Assembly: GCF_000817785.2 (NCBI RefSeq)
Contig: NZ_JTCM02000051.1
Location: forward strand, 1-47,032
DNA: 47,032 bases
From: Hassallia byssoidea VB512170
GTDB lineage: Bacteria; Cyanobacteriota; Cyanobacteriia; Cyanobacteriales; Nostocaceae
Reading direction: 5' to 3'
Position 1 is the first letter of the stretch; every line of letters starts with the position of its first letter. The translations under genes were made by a program, and so were the position numbers. This document shows positions 28,945 to 37,178 of the stretch, piece after piece. Under the pieces are notes generated by a model. The model did not search any database, was not told the DNA's origin, and saw only the letters and a list, made by a program, of their open reading frames with translations.

Positions 28945-29445
28945 TCAATTATTCATCGATCCCGAAAGCCGCGCTAATGCATCTTGAACAGTTGTAGGCA
29001 ACTGACGCATAATTTTACCTCTTTCTTTGTCCACCGCAACTAATGTCACCTTAGCAGTAACGTATAACTCTTGCCTATCTGGAGATTCAATCGCATAATC
29101 CCAATTAATACGGACACCAGTTACCTCACTCATGCGCGTTCTGACGACTGCTGTCATACCTAAGCGAATTGCCCGATGATAGCGCAACGACAAATCTACA
29201 ACTGGTAAATCACATCCTAAAGCAACTAAATCAGCAAATTCAATGCCTATAGATCGCAAGCATTCTATTCTTGCTTCTTCCAACCAAGCAATATAAGAAC
29301 CGTGCCAGACAACACCCGCATAATCAGTGTGGTGGGGTTGCGCTCTGATAAGATATTCAAACCAATTCTCAAATGCCCTCAGGGTTGGAGTGTCAATGGC
29401 ACTTGTTGGCGATAATTGTGGTTGATTTGATTTTTCTTCAGACAT
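28945..29445 (-). CDS. 4HBT/YbgC-type acyl-CoA thioesterase
   Basis: A 166-residue hot-dog-fold protein. The active-site region reads HTDYAGVVWHGSYIAWLEEAR at about 57-77, with the catalytic aspartate in HTDYAG, as in 4-hydroxybenzoyl-CoA thioesterases. The first 35 residues are a polar extension without homology features. In cyanobacteria one member of this group is the DHNA-CoA thioesterase of phylloquinone synthesis; whether this is that enzyme cannot be decided here, as no men genes are adjacent. Confidence 0.82.
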   Translation of the reverse strand: MSEEKSNQPQLSPTSAIDTPTLRAFENWFEYLIRAQPHHTDYAGVVWHGSYIAWLEEARIECLRSIGIEFADLVALGCDLPVVDLSLRYHRAIRLGMTAVVRTRMSEVTGVRINWDYAIESPDRQELYVTAKVTLVAVDKERGKIMRQLPTTVQDALARLSGSMNN

Positions 29446-29565
29446 TTTAACTTTTCTTAGCAGAAATTATAGATTTTTTACCAATGTAATGGTACAAAAA
29501 TTAGTTGCCTTGTACAATTTAATAATTTAAAATTAACACTCACCAAATAAAGTGAGGGTTTTATT

Positions 29566-31650
29566 ATGCGTCCTCATTTTTATTATTTCAGTTTTGTTAT
29601 TGCTAGTTTACTTCTTTTCCCAGGTTTTGGGACGGCATTATCAGCAAAGAAACCAGTAAAATTAAATATTGCACCCCAGTATAATTACGGGAAAATGGCT
29701 CAGGCATTACCTGAGAAAAATAGCCAATCAGAAGTTAAGCGGCTAAACGCAGAGGCGATTAAGCTATTAGGTGCAAATCGCTCTGAACAAGCATTGCAAA
29801 CATTGCAGAAAGCGCTATTACTTACCACAGACACTGGACAACGCTGGTGGGAAGCGGTGACGCTGAACAATATTGGCAGAGTTTACCAAAAGCAAGGTCA
29901 GTATTCACAAGCACTTAAATCTTACGAGCAAGCTTTATTGATTAACAGAGAATTAGGCGATCGCGTTCAACTTGGCAAAACCTACAGTAACATCGGTTAT
30001 CTTTTCGATATTCAAAATAGACCAGATTTAGCAGTTTTTTTCTACAAGCATTGTTTGATCAACCGCGAGATTTCACGTCTTGTACCAGCAGCGCTAGAAG
30101 TAGATCCGGATGCTTACAGCATAACTGTTGCCCAAACATATCGTACTTTGGCTGAAAGATTACTGCGAGCGCAGAGACAGATTTCTCAAGCGCAGCGGGC
30201 TATGGATTTACTCAAAGTCGAAGAACTACAACAATATCTCCTGAATGTACCTGGAAATCAACGCACTGCCAAAGGCATTGAAATATCGCCAGAGGAAACA
30301 CCAACGAAAGAAAAGTTGGATCAAACTCTCGATAATGCTGTTGTTTTAGGTAAAGAACTGACAAAATTACGTCAGATTTCTCCGGAAAGGCGATCGCCTC
30401 AACAAAAACAACGTATCGCCCAACTGGTAACAAATCAACAACAACTGTTGGATCGATTTAACGATTTTATCAATAGTCCTCAGGTGAGATCCCAGGTAGA
30501 ACAAATTAACCGCACCGCCAGAAGGCAAAATTTAGATTTGGAGAGTCTTAACGAAATTCGCGATAATTTGGCGCGATTACCCCAAAAAGCCGTCCTCGTC
30601 TATCCACTAGTTTTACCAGATAGCTTGGAATTGGTGCTGGTAACTGCTGATTCGCCACCAATTCATCGCAGCGTGGCTGTCAAACGCGAAAACCTCAACC
30701 AAACAATCTCAGCCTTCCGTCAAGCTTTACAAACTCCCAGTCAAAATGCCAAAAAACCTGGACGTCAGTTGTATGACTGGTTAATTAAACCGATAGAAAA
30801 CGACTTGAAGCAAGCTGGTACACAAACTATAATTTATGCACCAGATGAACAGTTACGCTACGTTCCTCTAGCGGCTTTATATGATGGTACACAATGGCTA
30901 GTGCAGCGCTACAGTATCAATCACATCACCGCTGCCAGCTTAACTAACTTCAACACCCAACCCGAATCTAAATTGCGGGTTTTAGCTGCTGCCTTTACGA
31001 AAGGTAATTATGAAGTTAGAGTTGGTAATCGAAAGTTTGCCTTTTCCGGTTTGCCCTTTGCAGCGCAGGAAGTGCAAAGCTTGGCAACCATCATCCCTGG
31101 AACTAAGAAAATTTTAGACGATGCCTTCAGCCTTGCCGCCACTGTGCCACAATTGGATGACTATACAGTTGTCCATTTTGCCACTCACGCAGCGTTTGTG
31201 ACGGGTAGACCAGAAAACTCTTTTATTCTATTTGGAAATGGCGATCGCATTAACTTGCGAGATGTAGCTAATTGGTCATTACCTCGTGTGGAATTGGTAG
31301 TATTAAGTGCCTGCGAAACTGGCTTGGGAGGCAAATTAGGCAGCGGTGAAGAGATTTTAGGCTTTGGCTATCAAATGCAAAAAACCGGCGCTAGGGCAGC
31401 GATCGCTTCATTATGGGCTGTCGATGATGGCGGTACAGAAACTTTGATGACTGCTTTTTATACCTTGCTCAATTCGAGTAAGCTGCCAAAATCTGAAGCT
31501 TTAAGACAAGCACAAATTGCTTTAATTACCGGAAAATCGCCTACAAGTAAACAGCAAAACGGTAGTAACAATATATCCCTTGCCGTTGACGGTAGCCTCA
31601 ATCATCCTTACTATTGGGCACCTTTCATTTTGATTGGTAATGGGTTATAA
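29566..31650 (+). CDS. Exported TPR-CHAT domain protein
   Basis: A 694-residue protein. An N-terminal hydrophobic stretch (about 6-27) looks like a signal peptide, so the mature protein is probably periplasmic. Two or three TPR units (about 60-160) include WEAVTLNNIGRVYQKQGQYSQALKSYEQAL. The C-terminal CHAT peptidase domain (about 370-693) keeps both catalytic residues, H541 in HFATHA and C583 in SACETG. CHAT proteins are caspase/separase-like cysteine proteases; substrates of the cyanobacterial ones are mostly unknown. A hairpin with a T-run follows the gene. Confidence 0.88.
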   Translation: MRPHFYYFSFVIASLLLFPGFGTALSAKKPVKLNIAPQYNYGKMAQALPEKNSQSEVKRLNAEAIKLLGANRSEQALQTLQKALLLTTDTGQRWWEAVTLNNIGRVYQKQGQYSQALKSYEQALLINRELGDRVQLGKTYSNIGYLFDIQNRPDLAVFFYKHCLINREISRLVPAALEVDPDAYSITVAQTYRTLAERLLRAQRQISQAQRAMDLLKVEELQQYLLNVPGNQRTAKGIEISPEETPTKEKLDQTLDNAVVLGKELTKLRQISPERRSPQQKQRIAQLVTNQQQLLDRFNDFINSPQVRSQVEQINRTARRQNLDLESLNEIRDNLARLPQKAVLVYPLVLPDSLELVLVTADSPPIHRSVAVKRENLNQTISAFRQALQTPSQNAKKPGRQLYDWLIKPIENDLKQAGTQTIIYAPDEQLRYVPLAALYDGTQWLVQRYSINHITAASLTNFNTQPESKLRVLAAAFTKGNYEVRVGNRKFAFSGLPFAAQEVQSLATIIPGTKKILDDAFSLAATVPQLDDYTVVHFATHAAFVTGRPENSFILFGNGDRINLRDVANWSLPRVELVVLSACETGLGGKLGSGEEILGFGYQMQKTGARAAIASLWAVDDGGTETLMTAFYTLLNSSKLPKSEALRQAQIALITGKSPTSKQQNGSNNISLAVDGSLNHPYYWAPFILIGNGL

Positions 31651-31746
31651 TACGCAACCGCAGCAAACCTACTTCAGAATCAAATGTCAATTTTACAAAT
31701 TGTTTCTGAGGAGAGATTGACAATTTTGTCTCAGCTTAAAATAAAC

Positions 31747-31780
31747 GCATTCTGATAGAAGCGACAAAAAGAATGCTTTT
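31747..31780 (+). terminator. Terminator after the exported CHAT gene
   Basis: GCATTCT (31747-31753) pairs with AGAATGC (31770-31776) across a 16-base loop, then TTTTATT follows on the plus strand. The stem is short but the position, about 100 bases after the stop, fits. Confidence 0.55.
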
Positions 31781-31794
31781 ATTAAGTTTTGAAA

Positions 31795-31852
31795 AGTGAT
31801 TTTATGCAGAAGCGAAAAAAGACAGTGATTTTATGCAGAAGCGAAAAAAGAC
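31795..31852. repeat. 29-base exact tandem duplication
   Basis: Two identical adjacent 29-base units (31795-31823 and 31824-31852), each starting AGTGATTTTATGCAG. A recent slippage or duplication event in non-coding DNA. Confidence 0.95.
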
Positions 31853-31869
31853 AAGGCAGCCAATGACTT

Positions 31870-31965
31870 CTAAATAATGGGGTGTAGGTAAAAGGCGATC
31901 GTGTAAGCCACAAATACCAATAGCGCGATCGCAGTTCCTTCAAATCGAGCCAGCCAGTTGCACAG
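31870..31965 (-). pseudogene. Remnant of a membrane protein C-terminus
   Basis: On the minus strand, the frame ending at the TAG at 31870-31872 reads about 30 residues, NWLARFEGTAIALLVFVAYT then IAFYLHPII, a typical last membrane helix and tail. It is cut off upstream by an in-frame stop and has no start. It looks like the tail of an ion-transporter-type protein (CaCA-like antiporters end in a similar way), but that match is from memory and weak. Confidence 0.45.
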
Positions 31966-32136
31966 TCAGGGTTTCCCGACTTGAGCAATAGCTGCGTTGG
32001 GATTTTCCCGTTGCCTTTGTTAAGTGCAGAACCGCCCATTCGACTGCTCACCAATTGCCAATTACCTTTTAGCAATTCCCAAATTGACATCTACCTTTGG
32101 GAGGTTTTTTAAATACCCCATTAGACACAGAGATTT

Positions 32137-32481
32137 TTAACACTTCTTGGCTAAAGTTTTGTTACCTGTAGAAGTTGGCGTAGGTTGCTTGACAATATTG
32201 GCAAGTTCCTGTAGCTGGTTGATTGCTTCTGCACCTTCCAGCTTCATTAATTCGCGATCGTCCCGCATCTCAGTCCAAGTGATCCCGTAATCAGACACCA
32301 AAAAGCGAATCAGATGACTGTCGCCCAAACTAACCATAAACGAAGCACTATTCATCTGGTCGCCGCAGGTATAGCAAGACGCCAGATATCCACGTCGCTC
32401 AAGTACAGTTGCCAAGGCTTGCAGGCTCATTACCAAGTCTTGAACGAATTGCCGATGTTGTTGCGCTAGTCTTAGAAACAC
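32137..32481 (-). CDS. DUF1815 family protein
   Basis: A 114-residue cytoplasmic protein matching the small cyanobacterial DUF1815 family as I recall it: MFLRLAQQHRQFVQDL start, RRGYLASCYTCGDQMN with a CxxC pair, then RFLVSDYGITWTEMRDDRELMKLEGAEAINQL. The GTG start is supported by GGAGG seven bases upstream. The function is unknown; the CYTCG pair could bind metal or be redox active. The last 15 residues are probably not conserved. Confidence 0.8.
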   Translation of the reverse strand: MFLRLAQQHRQFVQDLVMSLQALATVLERRGYLASCYTCGDQMNSASFMVSLGDSHLIRFLVSDYGITWTEMRDDRELMKLEGAEAINQLQELANIVKQPTPTSTGNKTLAKKC

Positions 32482-33325
32482 GTTTTTCCTCCAAACACCA
32501 CTATCATTTGATTGAAATTTATATTTTCTTTAGATTTCTTCATCAACTGGTATTGTAAACTATTCATTACAATTTCCAGAAGGATGTTGAGTCGTTGAGT
32601 GGCTACCAAGCTTAGGGTAGTGCATAACTCGTTGGCGTTACGTATCAAAATATTCAGTTTGCAGATCCAAAATTTCGGACAGAATAGAGAAACTTAATCT
32701 TACCCTTATACTCCTGTGTCAAAGTAGATGCTTGCGGAAGCGAATCCGCTTTAAGAGTAGCGCAAATTTGGAACAAGTCAACCACGCAAAAGATACATAT
32801 TATATCTTTATCGGCAATTTACAGCCAGATTTTGGATTGGCATAAGCTCTCACGCCTTGTTACGTCTTCTGATTAACTTTTGATAACGTGGTTAGGTTGT
32901 ACTCTGTCAGAATCAGGAAAAAGCGATCGCGCTTTGTATACGTCTAGCTTGGCAGATAATCTGGTAAATTGTCTTTTCAGGTCGGGCTGAATCTATAGTT
33001 CTCGATTTTTACCGTCCGCAATCAAGGTAAGACCTATCGGTCAGTTTAATAGAAGTCTAATCTAAAACCCAAAACCTGTGGTCTTATCACTGAGAATAAG
33101 TCAACTCAAAAACGCCATGTTGCCATTTAGGCAGGTTTTTCAGCCTTTTTCTTCATATTTGGATAACAGTTACATAAAATACAAAAACTTTTGTGACTGA
33201 TTTAGGTAAACAGTAGTATTAGATACAAAAATTTTTATTTTCATTACTATTACACAATAAAACATAAAAGACAGCTTAGTTGCTAATCGCTGTCTTTTAT
33301 GTAAAAATTATCCGCGCACTCTTTT
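32482..33325. other. 844-base gene-free region between DUF1815 and DUF2839 genes
   Basis: No credible protein gene. It holds scattered small inverted repeats, including TGCC/GGCA followed by GTTTTT near 33121-33140, which would be a weak plus-strand terminator. A HIP1 site is near 32924. Since both flanking genes read on the minus strand, a plus-strand small RNA ending near 33140 is possible but not shown. Confidence 0.45.
33262..33302. terminator. Bidirectional-looking terminator after the DUF2839 gene
   Basis: A perfect 14-bp stem (33262-33275 with 33289-33302) around AAAAGACAGC/GCTGTCTTTT with a 13-base loop. The stem itself supplies A and T runs on both sides, so it could stop transcription from the DUF2839 gene, whose stop is 24 bases away on the minus strand. 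Confidence 0.7.
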
Positions 33326-33538
33326 TTAGACGACTTGCCACCAACCGAAAGCAGGACCAATAAAACGGATTGTTATCCAGCCGATAACTGTAAGGACAAT
33401 GCCAATCCAGGCACCTTTAGTAGTCCATTGGACAAATTTTTCGGATTGACTTTTGGTAATGGGAACCCACGGTAAGATGCGAGTTTCTTGACCGTATTTT
33501 TCTCCCATAGCAGTTTTACGACGCTTTGCTTCACCCAT
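33326..33538 (-). CDS. DUF2839 family small membrane protein
   Basis: A 70-residue protein: basic MGEAKRRKTAMGEKYG start, then LPWVPITKSQ, then one hydrophobic helix (about 45-62) and an FGWWQVV tail. The MGEAKRRK opening is characteristic of DUF2839 in cyanobacteria. I start at the ATG at 33538; longer in-frame versions add 46 unconserved residues. Function unknown. It lies downstream of the DinG-like gene on the same strand. Confidence 0.82.
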   Translation of the reverse strand: MGEAKRRKTAMGEKYGQETRILPWVPITKSQSEKFVQWTTKGAWIGIVLTVIGWITIRFIGPAFGWWQVV

Positions 33539-33681
33539 AATCAGTAATTCAAAGTTACAAAATTTTGACGCTGTGACTACAGTTGTTTTAAATTTCATTA
33601 CTTTAGTCCCCAGTCCCGATGATAACTTTTGGCGATCGCTTCGTTCGCTTGTGCTTGACAAAACGTAAATAGCCAAGAAGA

Positions 33682-35253
33682 TTATGTAGAATTTTCCTCA
33701 TCTTGTGTAGAAAACAAACTCGGATCGAGATAGTTAATACGTGCTAGGGGACTAAGGGCAGCCAAAACTTGAGTACCGTAACTACGATTTATCACACGAC
33801 TGTCAAGTAAAGCAACAATACCTTGACTTTCTCGTACCGGAGCGATCGCCCGTTGCAATTCATTCAAAGCAGTGGGCAATAAATATAAACGAAACCAATC
33901 TTGATGCGATCGCTTATAATAATCAACCCTACCAGCTACCAAAGGATTTTCTAAAGATGGCAAAGGCAAAGTCGCAATAATTAAAAGCTTCGGTGAAGGC
34001 AACACACCTTGATGCGATCGCCAAAATTCCCAACCACTGACCAAAATACCATTTTCATCCAAACAAGTTTTTTCAACCTGCACCCTAGAACCAAACTCAG
34101 ATGCCAAAATTGCCCCGGCTTGAGCCTTTAATGGCACATCCCCCACCAGAATGACTGTCAATCCTGGTGCAGTCGCACTTAAACAAAGCAGCGTCCGGAC
34201 TTTGTGAATAAAAGCTGATTGAAATTCCGGCGTATTCGGTAGAGGTAACTTATGCGGCAAATATAATTGAATCGCTTCTGTTTGGCTATCAGAAGAAAAC
34301 TTCAAGCAAGTTAAATCATCTAACCCCAAACGTGCTTTAAAAATAGGAGCCTCAGTTTCCGGTTCTAAAGCGCTACCAATCAACACCACAGGTTGCCGAC
34401 TCCATATGGGCGAGAGAATTTTTCCTACTTCAATTGGTGCGTAATGTAAAGAAAATAAACCTTGGCGACGGGCAATAGTCGCCCAGAGGAGAGTGGGGGG
34501 TAGGGGCGGGGTTCCCCTATTCGTACTGGAATTTTCATCAATGTTTTTAAATTGCTGCCAAAAGCGTTTCCACACATCTGGAAGCATAACTGGATCTAAA
34601 GCCGAATAAAGACGGCTGAGAATTTCTGCTTCCGGTTGAGAAATCAGATAACATTCGTAAGGATTAGCCGGATGCAAAAACAGTTCCCGTGTCAGCTGTA
34701 CCCTTACCTCGCGAATCAGATCAACTTGATATGGGCAAGCTAGCATCAGTTGATCCCAATCATGAGGTTGAATTTCTCTTTTGAGTTGATGACGCACCCA
34801 ATCTTCCAGATCGTCCACGCCATCAATAATTGTGGGAATACCTGCCGGAAAATCGTTTGTAAAAGTCAGTTGCGCTTTTAACCAAGCTTCAGGGGAAGTG
34901 AGAAACAGTCCTTGGAACCCATCCTTAGGGAAAGCGTCACCGGTCCTAATCGGTTTGCCGACTTGAAGCCACTGCTGTAGTCGGGGAATTTCCACTTTTA
35001 CAAGGCGTTGTTGTACCAATTCCGGTGCAACAATAATTACAGGACCATGCCACATTAATGCGGATGCCACAAAACTAGTGCGATATCGTCCTTGATAACC
35101 GCAAACCGCCCCAACTTGAATTAAAGCGCTACGTCCGGTACGCAAGGCGCGTGCTACCAACCTTGCCATCGTCAAATGATGGGGCCAGGAAGGGAAACCC
35201 GCCTGCGATCGCAAAAAGTTATGTAGTGACAAATGAACTTCTGCCTCAATCAC
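33682..35253 (-). CDS. DinG-like helicase family protein lacking ATPase motifs
   Basis: A 523-residue protein with the layout of DinG/XPD-like superfamily 2 helicases. A Q-motif-like WPHHLTMARLVARAL lies near residues 23-37, a motif Ia-like IIVAPELVQQRL near 73-84, and a C-terminal motif VI region with RSYGTQVLAALSP. The Walker A position (about 47-60) reads VGAVCGYQGRYRTS with no GKT/GKS. The DEAH position reads IIDGVDDLE, and the arginine-finger motif reads QRAIAPVR instead of QGFGRLIR. It therefore looks catalytically dead as a helicase. No cysteine cluster is obvious. The start appears to be GTG. Confidence 0.72.
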   Translation of the reverse strand: MIEAEVHLSLHNFLRSQAGFPSWPHHLTMARLVARALRTGRSALIQVGAVCGYQGRYRTSFVASALMWHGPVIIVAPELVQQRLVKVEIPRLQQWLQVGKPIRTGDAFPKDGFQGLFLTSPEAWLKAQLTFTNDFPAGIPTIIDGVDDLEDWVRHQLKREIQPHDWDQLMLACPYQVDLIREVRVQLTRELFLHPANPYECYLISQPEAEILSRLYSALDPVMLPDVWKRFWQQFKNIDENSSTNRGTPPLPPTLLWATIARRQGLFSLHYAPIEVGKILSPIWSRQPVVLIGSALEPETEAPIFKARLGLDDLTCLKFSSDSQTEAIQLYLPHKLPLPNTPEFQSAFIHKVRTLLCLSATAPGLTVILVGDVPLKAQAGAILASEFGSRVQVEKTCLDENGILVSGWEFWRSHQGVLPSPKLLIIATLPLPSLENPLVAGRVDYYKRSHQDWFRLYLLPTALNELQRAIAPVRESQGIVALLDSRVINRSYGTQVLAALSPLARINYLDPSLFSTQDEENST

Positions 35254-35576
35254 ACGCTTTTATCCCCATACAAAGTAATTTTTACCTACAAAGCCCCACT
35301 TTTATCATGTTGTTATTGGGTAATCGGGAATGGGTAATGGGTAATCGGGAATGGGGAATGGTGAATGGGTAATGGGTAATGGAAATAACTACCAATGCCC
35401 AATGCCCGATGACGCCAGATGCCTCAACGGAGCGAACCTCCGCACGGCACTGGCTCCCCAATGCCCGATGACGCCAGATGCCTCAACGGAGCGAACCTCC
35501 GCACGGCACTGGCTCCCCAATGCCCAATGCCCTATGCCCAATGCCCAATGCCCAATTACCAATTTCGGTGTTCATT
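35254..35576. repeat. Heptamer block with an exact 59-base tandem duplication
   Basis: TGGGTAA/TCGGGAA units (about 35316-35390) are followed by two identical 59-base units (35401-35459 and 35460-35518), each containing GACGCCAGATGCCTCAACGG and ending GGCTCCCC. AATGCCC heptamers (35519-35553) follow. It fills the space between the divergent DinG-like and M48 genes; their promoters must lie in or beside it. Confidence 0.9.
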
Positions 35577-36545
35577 ATGCCTACATACACAGGAATTTCC
35601 AGCGAAGCCTTCAGGCATCCACTGGATCGCCAAGCCGAGGAAGCTTTACGAAATTTACCCGGATTTGATTTGATTGCTCGTAAATTTGTGGAATTTGTCT
35701 ACGAACGCCCTCAGTTAGTCTATCTAATGGGCAACACCATCCAAGTCGGGCCGCGTCAATATTCCACTATTTACCAGATGTTTCGGGAATCCGTGCGAGA
35801 TTTGGATATTTATCCAGAACCTGCATTGTTTGTCTCACAAAATGCCCAAGCAAATAGTCATGCTTTGGGGCAGGAGCATCCTTACATAGTCATAAACACA
35901 GGGATTTTAGACTTACTAAACGAAGCCGAGATTCGGGCGGTGCTAGCCCATGAACTGGGGCATATTAAATGTGGTCATACTATTTTAATTCAAATGGCGA
36001 TGTGGGCGATGAGTGCCGCTAATGCCTTAGGTAGGTGGACTTTTGGTGTGAGCAATTTTGTTACACCAGCTTTGATTTATGCCTTTTTTGAATGGCGGCG
36101 CAAAGCCGAGTTATCCGCCGATCGCGCCGCGCTGTTGGTGATGGATGATTTAAATACGGTAATGTCTTCGATGATGAAAGTAGCTGGCGGTAGCAGCAAA
36201 TATGCCCACGAATGCAGTTTACAAGAGTTTATCCGTCAGTCAGAAAATTATCAGGCTGATGAAGATGTGCTTAATCAAGTGTATAAATTCTTAATGTATA
36301 ACGGCGCACAAGGCGAGATGCTCAGTCATCCTTTCCCCGTGGAGCGCTTGCATTATCTACGTGAGTGGGCAGTATCAGAAGAATATCAGCAAATCAAGAA
36401 AGGAAATTATATGCGATCGCCCGCTGAGGGTGCTGTCAATGTTGGAGTACAAACACCGCAAAATCAAGAGGCAGAAAATTTACGCCAGAAAATTGAAGAA
36501 TTGCAACGAGAAATTAACAAAATGAAAAAAGGGACTGGCGACTAG
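35577..36545 (+). CDS. M48 family metalloprotease
   Basis: A 322-residue zinc protease of the HtpX/Ste24-like M48 family. The HEXXH motif is HELGH at 125-129 (AHELGHIKCGH) and the third ligand is E178 in KAELSADRAAL. A hydrophobic stretch (about 136-171) lies between them and likely sits in the membrane. The C-terminus (about 300-318) is a charged coiled coil. I start at the ATG at 35577 (MPTYTGISSEAF); earlier in-frame starts lie inside the heptamer repeats. Its last codons and stop lie in the next repeat block. Membrane protein quality control is the usual role. Confidence 0.9.
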   Translation: MPTYTGISSEAFRHPLDRQAEEALRNLPGFDLIARKFVEFVYERPQLVYLMGNTIQVGPRQYSTIYQMFRESVRDLDIYPEPALFVSQNAQANSHALGQEHPYIVINTGILDLLNEAEIRAVLAHELGHIKCGHTILIQMAMWAMSAANALGRWTFGVSNFVTPALIYAFFEWRRKAELSADRAALLVMDDLNTVMSSMMKVAGGSSKYAHECSLQEFIRQSENYQADEDVLNQVYKFLMYNGAQGEMLSHPFPVERLHYLREWAVSEEYQQIKKGNYMRSPAEGAVNVGVQTPQNQEAENLRQKIEELQREINKMKKGTGD

Positions 36546-36715
36546 GGACTGGGGACTGGGGACAACGAGGACAAGGAGGACAACGAGGACAACGAGGACA
36601 AGATCAATTTTCTTCTCCCTTGTCCCCCCTCTCCCTTGTCTCCCCCCTCTCCCTTGTCTCCCCCATCCCCCTTGTCTCCCCCATCCCCCACTCCTCCACT
36701 CCCCCACTCCCAAAT
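36527..36715. repeat. GGGGACT / CTCCCTTGTC repeat block overlapping the M48 stop
   Basis: GGGACTG and GAGGACAA units (about 36531-36600), a short AATTTTCTT centre, then CCCTTGTC and CCCCCATC units (36613-36715). The same design as the block at 8837-9006, including the same centre. The M48 stop codon lies inside the left half, so the repeat has fixed the C-terminal residues of that protein. Confidence 0.85.
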
Positions 36716-36781
36716 GAGAAAATTAAATGCCTGACAGTTTATCATTTCCTTGTAGGTGGGAGAATTTACGCATTGCTCAGT

Positions 36782-37162
36782 ATGGCTATTAACTGGATAA
36801 AACGGGTGTTTGTGTTAGCTACTATTCTTGCTGTTGTCTTGTTGTTGCCCTTCATTGCCTCGGCAGCACCAGAAGCAGTTGATTTTAGTAAGAGTGCGAT
36901 TGTTGCTGAAGAAATCAACCTGACTCCTCAACATCGGCAGCAACTTCAAGCTGTGCGTCAGCGTAGGAATAGAGATATTCAGGCAATGTTAGACTCATCC
37001 CAACGTACCGAACTTGCCAAAACTCTACATGCAGGTAATAGTTTCAATCAAGCGTTAGAGTCACTTGACTTGCAACCAGATCAGCAAGAGATGTTAAAGG
37101 CGATCGTGCAAATTAGTAACTTGAAAATGAAAGCTATTTCAGCACGCTTTTTGCACAATTAA
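36782..37162 (+). CDS. Small exported protein, Spy/LTxxQ-like
   Basis: A 126-residue protein with a signal peptide (hydrophobic about 8-25, cleavage after ASA). The mature part is helical: LTPQHRQQLQAVRQRRNRDIQAML and LDLQPDQQEMLKAIVQI, similar to the LTxxQ repeats of periplasmic Spy/CpxP proteins. In that family these helices bind unfolded proteins or sense envelope stress; here that is inference. I chose the ATG at 36782; earlier in-frame starts lie in the repeat block. It is 16 bases upstream of the next gene. Confidence 0.72.
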   Translation: MAINWIKRVFVLATILAVVLLLPFIASAAPEAVDFSKSAIVAEEINLTPQHRQQLQAVRQRRNRDIQAMLDSSQRTELAKTLHAGNSFNQALESLDLQPDQQEMLKAIVQISNLKMKAISARFLHN

Positions 37163-37178
37163 ATAATTAGCTTTTGTA

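Larger units (their letters stand above)
31651..32136. other. Gene-free stretch with a terminator, a tandem duplication and a gene remnant
   Basis: About 490 bases. From left to right: the CHAT gene terminator (31747-31780), a 29-base exact tandem duplication (31795-31852), a membrane-protein tail remnant on the minus strand (31870-31965), and a GGTAATTGGCAATTGGTG-like repetitive segment near 32040-32070. A minus-strand frame across 31782-32090 was rejected as a gene. Confidence 0.6.

Noticed and set aside
31782-32090. Minus-strand frame of about 100 codons near 31.8-32.1 kb
   Set aside because: It runs through the 29-base tandem duplication and a repetitive AATTGGCAATTGG-type stretch, and a different frame there shows a better membrane-protein tail. 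No family is recognisable.
35316-35576. In-frame starts upstream of the M48 protease
   Set aside because: They would encode residues read from AATGCCC repeats; homology begins at the ATG at 35577.
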